58,997 nucleotides of DNA. It comes from UBA10210 sp964408425 (lineage in GTDB: Archaea > Micrarchaeota > Micrarchaeia > Norongarragalinales > Norongarragalinaceae). Within the stretch, counting starts at the first letter, position 1. Every line of letters starts with the position of its first letter. Under the pieces are notes generated by a model. The model did not search any database and was not told the DNA's origin. It saw only the letters and a program-made list of their open reading frames with translations. Below, one piece after another: positions 53,328-58,997 of the stretch. The stretch is from assembly GCA_964408425.1 (NCBI GenBank), contig CAYOZI010000002.1, forward strand, positions 1-58,997, written 5' to 3'. The translations under genes and the position numbers were made by a program.

Positions 53328-54434
53328 ATGATTAACATTGCCAAGCCCATAATCGGAATCGAGGAAGTCGAAGCCGCGAAGAAAGCCCTTGAAAGCGGAA
53401 TGCTCACCGGCGGGCCGTTCGTCGAAGAATTCGAAAAAAAGCTTGCCGAGTATTGCGGTTACAAATTCGCAGTTGCAGTCAACAGCGGGACTGCCGCTCT
53501 TCACGTTGCAGCCGCAGCGTTGGGGGCAAAGCAGGGCGACGGAATCATAACGCCCGATTTCACGTTCATCGCTACGGCGAATACGGCTCGTTACTTGAAC
53601 GCGGTTCCGTTGTTTGCGGATGTGGATTCCAAGACATTCAACTTGAGCGCGGAAAGTCTGAACTCCGTCGCGGAAAAAAACAAGAACGCTAAAATCGTAA
53701 TTCCCGTTTCGCTTTACGGGCAGGCGTACGACGTTGACGCCATCAGAGAGGTGGCGGAAAAGCATTCGTTGAAAATCATCAGCGACAACGCCCAGGCCAT
53801 AGGAACCGAGTGGAAGGGAAAAAGGAATTTGAAGGACGATTGCGCCATACTTTCTTTCTACCCCACGAAAAACATCACGACTTGCGAAGGAGGCGCGGTT
53901 TTGACCGACTCTCCGGAAATTGCTGAAGAATGCAAACTGTGGAGAAACATAGGCCAGAGAAAGCCTTACGACTACGCGCATCTAGGATACAATTTCAGGC
54001 TGAGCGCCGTCAACGCGGCTATAGGCACAGAGCAATTGAAGAAACTGGATTGGATTACGGAAAAAAGGAGGAAAAACGCGCGAACGCTCAGCGAGTTGCT
54101 TGGAAGCGTTAAGGAAATAGAAACTCCGTTCCAACACGCGGATGCAAAACACGTTTTCAACCAATACACCATAAAAGTGAAAGGAGGACGGGAAACTAGG
54201 GATAGGCTGAAGGAGTTTCTCGCAAAGAACGGAGTTGGAAGCGCGATTTACTATCCAGTGCCGTTAAGCAAGCTCGAAACGTTCTCGGAAATGGCGTTGA
54301 AGCAAAACCCGTCCAACCCCGTTACCGAAGAGTTGAGCGGGCAGGTTTTATCCTTGCCAGTGCATCCGAGCGTTTCAGAAGAAGATTTGCAGGTTATCGC
54401 TCAAAAAGTAAGGGAATTTTTCGTTACAGGGTGA
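53328..54434 (+). CDS. wbpE: Sugar aminotransferase (WbpE-like, DegT family)
   Basis: 368 residues from ATG 53328, with GGTGA upstream (GTG 53319 alternative). SGTAALHVAAAALGAKQGD, SDNAQAIGTEWKG (PLP-binding Asp), SFYPTKNITTCEGGAVL with Schiff-base Lys, YNFRLSAVNAAIGTEQL. Transfers an amino group to C3 of a UDP-3-keto-GlcNAcA. Overlaps the oxidoreductase gene start (GTGA). Confidence 0.92.
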   Translation: MINIAKPIIGIEEVEAAKKALESGMLTGGPFVEEFEKKLAEYCGYKFAVAVNSGTAALHVAAAALGAKQGDGIITPDFTFIATANTARYLNAVPLFADVDSKTFNLSAESLNSVAEKNKNAKIVIPVSLYGQAYDVDAIREVAEKHSLKIISDNAQAIGTEWKGKRNLKDDCAILSFYPTKNITTCEGGAVLTDSPEIAEECKLWRNIGQRKPYDYAHLGYNFRLSAVNAAIGTEQLKKLDWITEKRRKNARTLSELLGSVKEIETPFQHADAKHVFNQYTIKVKGGRETRDRLKEFLAKNGVGSAIYYPVPLSKLETFSEMALKQNPSNPVTEELSGQVLSLPVHPSVSEEDLQVIAQKVREFFVTG

Positions 54435-55423
54435 AAAAATTGAAGGTTTTGATTGCAGGCTGCGGCAGCATGGGAAGGAACCACGTTCGCGTTTACAGCG
54501 AAAACCACCGCGTGACCGAAGTGATAGCGTTCGACCCGTCGAAAGAATCTTTGAAGATGGTGGAAGCATACCAAAAAACCAGGACATTCACGGATTTGGA
54601 CGCGGCTTTGAAGGAAAAGCCGGATTGCGCGGTAGTCGCCGCGCCGACGAGATTGCACTACGAAGTGGCAAACAGGATTCTCGACGAGAAAATTCCCTTG
54701 CTCGTGGAAAAGCCGATTACTGAAGAACTGGAAGATGGAAAGAAGCTCGTCGATAAAGCGGAAAAACAAAACACGCTGCTTTTGGCCGGGCACATCGAGC
54801 GTTTTAATCCTGCGGTCCAGGCGTTGAAAAAGAATTTGCATTTGATCGGGGAATTGTTTTACGCCTCCGCGCACAGGTTCGGAGTCCCGACGCAAAGGGA
54901 TGTCGGTTCTTCTTTCGTGGACCAGGCTGTGCACGATATAGACGTCATCTCTTTTCTCTACGGCAAACCCCCGTCCGAGGTTTCGGCCATTGAAAGGAAG
55001 ATCGTGGACGGGAAGAACAACGACTTATGCTCGGCGTTGTTCGAATTCGACGGGTTTACGGCAACGGTCGAGGCAAACCGCGTCACTCCCATCAAAAACA
55101 GGGATTTGATCGTTTTGGGAACCAAGGGAGCGGCGAGGTTGGATTACATCACCCAGGATCTGACGATTTACATTGCCGAGAAGGTGGAAAGCAAATTCAG
55201 CACCTTCGACGAAATCGTTTTGCGAGTGGGAAGGGGAACCGAAATGAAGCCTTACTTCGTGAAAGACGAGCCCCTCAGGGTGGAAGCGAACCACTTTTTG
55301 GATTGCGTCGAGGGAAAGGCAAAGCCCATGATTTCTGGAAGGGATTCGCTGTATGCTATTGCATCAGTCCAAGCGGGGCAGAAGTCGGCGAAAAGCGGAA
55401 GGAAGGAAAAAGTCGTCATGTGA
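54431..55423 (+). CDS. wbpB: Gfo/Idh/MocA oxidoreductase (WbpB-like)
   Basis: 330 residues from GTG 54431. Rossmann front VLIAGCGSMGRNHVRVY; the EKP motif in VEKPITEELEDG; GHIERFNPAVQ and VDQAVHDIDVISFLYG. Oxidises C3 of UDP-GlcNAcA, preparing the substrate for WbpE. Order wbpI-SDR-wbpD-wbpE-wbpB in one direction. Confidence 0.9.
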   Translation: MKKLKVLIAGCGSMGRNHVRVYSENHRVTEVIAFDPSKESLKMVEAYQKTRTFTDLDAALKEKPDCAVVAAPTRLHYEVANRILDEKIPLLVEKPITEELEDGKKLVDKAEKQNTLLLAGHIERFNPAVQALKKNLHLIGELFYASAHRFGVPTQRDVGSSFVDQAVHDIDVISFLYGKPPSEVSAIERKIVDGKNNDLCSALFEFDGFTATVEANRVTPIKNRDLIVLGTKGAARLDYITQDLTIYIAEKVESKFSTFDEIVLRVGRGTEMKPYFVKDEPLRVEANHFLDCVEGKAKPMISGRDSLYAIASVQAGQKSAKSGRKEKVVM

Positions 55424-55942
55424 AGTTTGAAATGAAAAACAAGTCGCCTTTGAGGGTGGTTTTTGCCGGAAGCAGGCCCACCGCTCAGGAGTGCCTGAAA
55501 GTTCTGATAGGCTACCAGAGCAAGGGTGAGGTTGAAATAGTCGGGGTCGATGTTCTTCCGAAAAACCACAAGACCGATCATAGAAGTGGCTTTTTGCAGC
55601 ATAACTGAAAACGACACGGGCTTTTCGCTTTACAACAAGGTTCAGGACTGCGGAATAAGTTTATTCAAGAAGTGGCTTCCGAAATTCATCGAAGCGCACA
55701 AGAACGGAACCATAGGCGAAATACCTAAAGTTCCCCAGGATGACGGGGAAAAGCGCTATTTCAACCAGCGCAGCAGCATGAACGACAAATACATTCCGTT
55801 GGAAAAGCTCAAGGCTATGGACGAGGCCGAGTTGATGGACAACATCCGCGCTTTCGACTTCCCTCCGTGGGAGCCGCTCTACACGAAAATCAACGGGCAC
55901 AAGGTATACCTTTCTACCGGGTACAGGAAGAGCCAGGACTAG
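55420..55942 (+). pseudogene. Sugar formyltransferase with central part deleted
   Basis: Starts at GTG 55420, overlapping the wbpB stop. The first ~50 codons read VVFAGSRPTAQECLKVLI and EVEIVGVDV, the N-terminal Rossmann strand of formyltransferases. From ~55575 a different frame continues PIIEVAFCSITENDTGFSLY and later FDFPPWEPLYTKINGHKVYL, a formyltransferase C-terminal half. The ~110 residues with the catalytic N-H-D site are missing. Real deletion or assembly collapse. Intact homologues put N-formyl groups on amino sugars, fitting the locus. Confidence 0.68.
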
Positions 55943-56841
55943 CGTTTTTCTTTTCTCAGGAAAAACCAGCCGCCCACTATCAAGTCGCTCAAAACGTCGA
56001 CGAACCGTATCAAAATCATGGCTCCGGCCGCCTGAATGGCTCCAAAACCCAGCAAAGAGGAAAGCAAAACTATCCCGCCTCCCTCCTGCAGCCCGAATCC
56101 TGAAATCGAAAGGGGAACGAACGACAAGGCGGTGAGCAAAGCGCTCAACACGGTCATTTCGCCTATTCCCGCGTTCAGCCCCATGGCGTTCAAAACCAAA
56201 ACCCACTCCAAACCCCTAGCAATCGCTCCCGCAATGCTGAATCCTATTGAAACCAAAAGCTGGTTGAAGGAGGTTTTCTGCTGGAAAACAAAGTGATAGG
56301 CGTTTTCCAGTCGCTTTCCGTAAAACGGAATTTTCGAAAACAGTTTAGCCAAAACCCTTATTTTAAAGAACAACAGCGCCAAAAGCAAAAGCGAAGCCAT
56401 TACGACAAGCAGCCCGATTTCCCAAAATCCTTTCGAGAAAAACCATATTGCCGCCAACGCAATTATTCCCCTTACGAGAAAATCCGAGGCGAACGAAACG
56501 CCCATTACTTTGGCGCCTTTCCCGCCCCTAACGCCTTTTTTCCTCAAGTCCAGGATGAACAAGGAATAGCCGACCCTGCCCGGAGTGGCGTCTGAAGCGA
56601 GCATGGCTTTCATGTGAGAGGAAAAGAAGGAAAAGACGGAGTGGGAAGGAAGCAAAAGCTTGTAGCGCAGTGCCGAGATGAAGTGGGTGAGCAGATAACA
56701 CAATGCCGCCAAAAGAAGCAAGACTGTGTTCGAGCGAATTAATTCCGAATAAAGCGACGTGAAGTCGAACGAATACAGGAGAAACCCGAACAACAGCAGC
56801 GCGAGAACGGCGTTTGCGAAGAGAAACAGGTTTTTCTTCAA
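55939..56841 (-). CDS. Lysylphosphatidylglycerol synthase-like membrane protein (UPF0104/AglD-type)
   Basis: About 300 residues from TTG 56841, with AAGGTG 9 nt upstream; the ATG at 56904 would lie inside the tRNA-Ala intron and overlap the tRNA, so it is rejected. Eight or so membrane helices; DATPGRVGYSLFILDLRKK and VPLSISGFGLQEGGGIVL are the conserved segments of the LPG-synthase TM family. Often found with archaeal glycosylation genes. Convergent with the formyltransferase remnant; the two stop codons share CTAG (55939-55942). Confidence 0.85.
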   Translation of the reverse strand: MKKNLFLFANAVLALLLFGFLLYSFDFTSLYSELIRSNTVLLLLAALCYLLTHFISALRYKLLLPSHSVFSFFSSHMKAMLASDATPGRVGYSLFILDLRKKGVRGGKGAKVMGVSFASDFLVRGIIALAAIWFFSKGFWEIGLLVVMASLLLLALLFFKIRVLAKLFSKIPFYGKRLENAYHFVFQQKTSFNQLLVSIGFSIAGAIARGLEWVLVLNAMGLNAGIGEMTVLSALLTALSFVPLSISGFGLQEGGGIVLLSSLLGFGAIQAAGAMILIRFVDVLSDLIVGGWFFLRKEKR

Positions 56842-56868
56842 AAACGTTAGCACCTTTTCAAATGGAGG

Positions 56869-56982
56869 TGGACTCGGCGGGATTTTCACGACAGTGAAAA
56901 GCACTGTAGCTTTTCACTGTTCAATTTGAACCCGCGGCCTCATCGTTGCGAACGATGCGATCTACCGCTGATCTACGAGCCC
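56869..56982 (-). tRNA. tRNA-Ala (CGC) with a 42-nt intron in the T-loop (59/60)
   Basis: Minus strand, 114 nt. Acceptor GGGCTCG/CGAGTCC, discriminator A; D-arm GATC-AGCGGTA-GATC; anticodon arm CATCG-TTCGCAA-CGATG (CGC). The T-arm is split: GCGGG TTCAAA at the 5' side, T CCCGC at the 3' side, with 56883-56924 between. Bulge-helix-bulge: outer stem GCGGG/CCCGC, helix TTCA/TGAA, bulges AAT and AAT, cuts AA^T and AA^T. Splicing restores a standard TTCAAAT loop and a 72-nt tRNA. The intron carries a perfect 12-bp hairpin (ACAGTGAAAAGC with its complement, loop TACAGT). Confidence 0.9.
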
Positions 56983-57011
56983 GCAAGAAATAGTTTTGAT
57001 TGCACGAATTC

Positions 57012-57677
57012 TTAAACCCTGATTTTCTGGTAATCGTCGATTTCCTTCTGGGAAATGGAACAGCCGGAATAACGCAATGCATAAACCGCCGAGTGGAAAA
57101 TGTCGTTCTCATCAGACCCGTAAGATTCAAAGAAACCGTTTTCGGCGGCGAAAGCCAGCAATTCCGTTGAACGGAGGTTGGGGTAAGGAAACTCTTTTTT
57201 GAAAAACCCGAGGTTTTGCTCGGTTGCTTTCACCGCGTCATGCTCGGAAAGCATGATGGAGAAAAGCTTTTGCGGATCCTCAACCAACAGCCTCGTCGTT
57301 TTCTCGTCTATCACCAACGCCTTCGCGTTCAAAGGCTTCAACAACGCTAAACACTCCGCTTCCCCCTGCTGGAGGATGGTTAAGGGCTTTTGGTGGTAAA
57401 ACAATGAATTTGCAGTGGAAAGGATCTTTCGCGTTTCAAACGAAAGAGAAGGCACAGAAGCCACGCGCAACGTCCTTTCGGTAAGCAAGTGCTTCAACCG
57501 GGCGGCCGAAAAAGCGAATTTCCCCACGCGGCTGGGCCTTTCGACGATTTCCTTTTGAACAAAAGGAGGAATGACGAAATCCACGCCGAATTTCTGCTTC
57601 AAAAACGATAAAACCCCCAGGTTGCACGATTCCGAAAGGGAAATGAGTGAACTGCTGTCGCATACCAACGTCTTCAA
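57012..57677 (-). CDS. PIN-domain protein
   Basis: 221 residues. LVCDSSSLISL (Asp at ~6), GEAECLALL (~113-121) and ALVIDEKTTRLL (~128-139) supply the acidic metal-binding residues of a PIN ribonuclease fold. The length and a C-terminal ~80-residue helical extension resemble the archaeal PIN group annotated as COG1458; that placement is tentative. The start overlaps the stop of the upstream gene by 4 bp (ATGA), so the two are coupled. RNA target unknown. Confidence 0.8.
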   Translation of the reverse strand: MKTLVCDSSSLISLSESCNLGVLSFLKQKFGVDFVIPPFVQKEIVERPSRVGKFAFSAARLKHLLTERTLRVASVPSLSFETRKILSTANSLFYHQKPLTILQQGEAECLALLKPLNAKALVIDEKTTRLLVEDPQKLFSIMLSEHDAVKATEQNLGFFKKEFPYPNLRSTELLAFAAENGFFESYGSDENDIFHSAVYALRYSGCSISQKEIDDYQKIRV

Positions 57678-58216
57678 GAAAACACCCGCCTAGCATCAGC
57701 AAGCCGCTGGGAAACGCTTTTTGTAACATATTTTTCCGGCATTTTTGTGGCCGAAATGTAAGCGGACAATTCCTTTTTTTCCGAACCGCTCAATTCTGAA
57801 GCAATTCCAAGCGAAGCGCCTTTCGCGTAAACCTCGGCGCCCACCTTAAGCCTGGCTTTCTCCACTATCCCTATTGCAAACCGTCCAAGCTTCAGCCCCA
57901 GCTTTCCAATAAGCGCAATCGATTTCCTTATGCCGGACAAGGATTGCGCTTCCTTCCCGGCACCCCAGTCCAGGATTGACGAATCCAGAAGTTTCAGCAT
58001 GCTTTTCCTGAACGAATGCCAAGCCTTGTTTTCCACGACATAAGGTTTCTCCAAGAATTTAGCGCAGGAATAAGCGACTATGCTCAAATCCACGTTTTCC
58101 TCCTGGTAGTGAAGGAAAGCGTCTCCGGCAAACTCTTCCGCCAGCCTCTTCAAATCGGTAATGTCGTTTCTCGAAAAGGCGTTTTTCAAATCTATCAAGC
58201 GTACTGCGAAATCCAT
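57674..58216 (-). CDS. Unrecognised helical protein coupled to PIN gene
   Basis: 180 residues, all-helical by eye, no membrane segments. N-terminal LIDLKNAFSRNDITDLKRLAEEF and DLSIVAYSCAKFLEKPYV, C-terminal SATKMPEKYVTKSVSQRLADA. Coupled by 4-bp overlap to the PIN gene, in the order upstream partner then PIN. This arrangement is seen both in antitoxin-toxin pairs and in conserved archaeal housekeeping pairs; size and lack of a DNA-binding motif do not decide. Confidence 0.65.
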   Translation of the reverse strand: MDFAVRLIDLKNAFSRNDITDLKRLAEEFAGDAFLHYQEENVDLSIVAYSCAKFLEKPYVVENKAWHSFRKSMLKLLDSSILDWGAGKEAQSLSGIRKSIALIGKLGLKLGRFAIGIVEKARLKVGAEVYAKGASLGIASELSGSEKKELSAYISATKMPEKYVTKSVSQRLADARRVFS

Positions 58217-58423
58217 ACGCTAAACCAACTGAATAAGGAATTAAAAGCCCTATCTCCCGAAACCCCGCCGAAAGCCAATAGTGGAATGAAAAGGTTTTTA
58301 AAGCGTCATGATTTTATCATGATACAAACGTGGTTTCGTCAAAGCGCCATCGCGGCTTTACGGAATAGGGAATGCAGGCGGGGAATAAAAGCTTTACAGG
58401 TACACTAATCGGGGTTTTCGCTT
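58217..58423. other. Intergenic region with promoter
   Basis: 207 bp between divergent genes. Contains a TATA-like TTTTTAAA (58294-58301) and the palindrome at 58306-58322, then ~100 nt of apparent leader to ATG 58424 with no obvious ORF. Confidence 0.5.
58306..58322. promoter_or_regulatory. Palindromic operator TCATGAT-ttt-ATCATGA
   Basis: Perfect 7-bp inverted repeat with 3-nt spacer, 4 bp after the TATA-like box, i.e. over the expected transcription start. Typical place for a repressor site. Confidence 0.5.
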
Positions 58424-58864
58424 ATGGACGAGGAAGGCAAGACGGCGGAAGAATTCAACGTCGTGGCAAAGGATTTCGAGGAACTCAAGAAAAAATTCCA
58501 GGATCCGGTTTTCATTGGAACGCTCTTGCACACTCTTGCAGAGGAAAGGACTACGGCAAACATAGTGCTGAAGGAGATAAACGCAAAGCTGGAAAAGCTC
58601 GCTGAAATAGAAAACAGGCTTTCCGGAATCGCCGAGAAGATCGAGGGAAGACATGCAGAAGAAAGGAATTTCGTTTCGGAAGTCGACGAGGAAATTCTGA
58701 AATTCGTGAAGCACAAGGGCTTTTGCACGGCCGAGGAAGTGCAGAGAAAATTCAAGTATAAGGGAGCAAACGGAGCCTCTGCTAGGCTGAACAACTTGTT
58801 CAAGACGAATCTCTTGGAGAAGAAGCAGGCAGGAAAGAAAGTGGTTTTCTTTCCGAAGTCATGA
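58424..58864 (+). CDS. Small coiled-coil/winged-helix protein
   Basis: 146 residues. Residues ~40-80 are heptad-like (IVLKEINAKLEKLAEIENRL); residues ~90-140 form a winged helix: VDEEILKFVKHKGFCTAEEVQRKF-type helix pair, ASARLNNLFKTNLLEKKQ, strand KKVVFFP. Likely a DNA-binding dimer, and could bind the palindrome upstream of its own gene. No family assigned. Confidence 0.72.
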   Translation: MDEEGKTAEEFNVVAKDFEELKKKFQDPVFIGTLLHTLAEERTTANIVLKEINAKLEKLAEIENRLSGIAEKIEGRHAEERNFVSEVDEEILKFVKHKGFCTAEEVQRKFKYKGANGASARLNNLFKTNLLEKKQAGKKVVFFPKS

Positions 58865-58997
58865 GAATCGCGCTGAAACTCGCCAAAAACGCAAATGAAG
58901 CAAAAAGTCATCTTTTTTGATGCGTTGGCGGAACGAGTTCAACCCACCTTCACTGTTCGGGGAAGGGAGAACCCACCACTCCCTCCCCACCCACAAT
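58865..58997. other. Non-coding right edge, GC-rich hairpin
   Basis: 133 bp without a credible gene. At ~58960-58990 GGGGAAGGGAG and CTCCCTCCCC can form a 10-bp hairpin with one bulged base, and AACCCACC occurs twice nearby. Could be the start of a structured RNA running off the window. I could not match it to tRNA, SRP RNA or RNase P RNA. Confidence 0.25.

Noticed and set aside
56842..56904. ATG 56904 as start of the LPG-synthase-like gene
   Set aside because: It lies inside the tRNA-Ala intron; a TTG at 56841 with a ribosome-binding site fits better.
56869..56982. tRNA-Ala as a pseudogene with the 12-bp hairpin as a terminator
   Set aside because: Both halves of the T-arm are perfect and a textbook splice motif joins them.
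1..58997. CRISPR array, transposase or integrase genes, rRNA
   Set aside because: No regularly spaced repeats, no transposase or integrase motifs and no rRNA signatures were seen.

Overview
This window is archaeal. It carries an STT3/AglB oligosaccharyltransferase, an AglH-type GlcNAc-1-P transferase, NucS/EndoMS, ribosomal protein eS26, a TreT-type trehalose synthase, TATA-box promoters, and tRNA genes interrupted by introns with bulge-helix-bulge splice motifs. Unusual intron positions (D-loop and T-loop), small gene sizes and a bacterial-style NadD would suit a DPANN-type lineage such as Diapherotrites or Micrarchaeota, but the phylum is inference. The sequence is a draft: runs of N lie at 9162-9261, 15298-15332 and 40874-40883, and two genes look frameshifted or internally deleted.

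Left part (1-26 kb), housekeeping and accessory genes. In order: the end of a sequon-dense secreted protein, a DEAD-box helicase with an altered motif III, a frameshifted TraB-like gene, two secreted Pro/Thr-rich proteins, tRNA-Glu, a HAD phosphatase, a 662-residue unknown, and an alpha/beta hydrolase cut by a gap. Then tRNA-Val (intron) and an operon antiporter-nadD-phosphoesterase-eS26. Further on are an HTH/membrane regulator, MscS, a short-chain dehydrogenase, tRNA-Leu (intron) followed by a small toxin-antitoxin module between tRNA-derived repeats, a trehalose block (otsA, otsB, treT-like), a phosphate uptake pair (DUF47 + PiT), an FMN reductase, nucS, a B12-radical SAM enzyme, a methyltransferase and a radical SAM activase.

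Middle and right (27-56 kb), a surface-glycan locus of about 29 kb. aglH and aglB open it, followed by asparagine-synthase-like, glycosyltransferase, Wzx-type flippase, sugar aminotransferase, GNAT, epimerase, an RmlA fusion and RmlB (all minus strand). One plus-strand glycosyltransferase interrupts this order. Then come a FemAB-like acyltransferase, more glycosyltransferases, two UDP-sugar dehydrogenases, a polysaccharide deacetylase and an epimerase. On the plus strand a small Xre regulator, a membrane protein and a WecB/WbpI-SDR-WbpD-WbpE-WbpB operon follow. With a WbpA-type dehydrogenase these can make a diacetamido uronic acid, a sugar type known from archaeal N-glycans. A 55-bp promoter/operator element (54/55 identical) lies before both the Xre gene and the isolated plus-strand glycosyltransferase, 8.9 kb apart, which suggests shared control.

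Right end (56-59 kb): an LPG-synthase-like membrane protein, tRNA-Ala with a T-loop intron, a PIN-domain/helical gene pair, and a small winged-helix protein behind a palindromic operator.

The most notable items are two tRNA introns at non-canonical positions with readable splice motifs, the duplicated promoter inside the glycan locus, the tRNA-associated toxin-antitoxin island, and the GT2-like/RmlA fusion.
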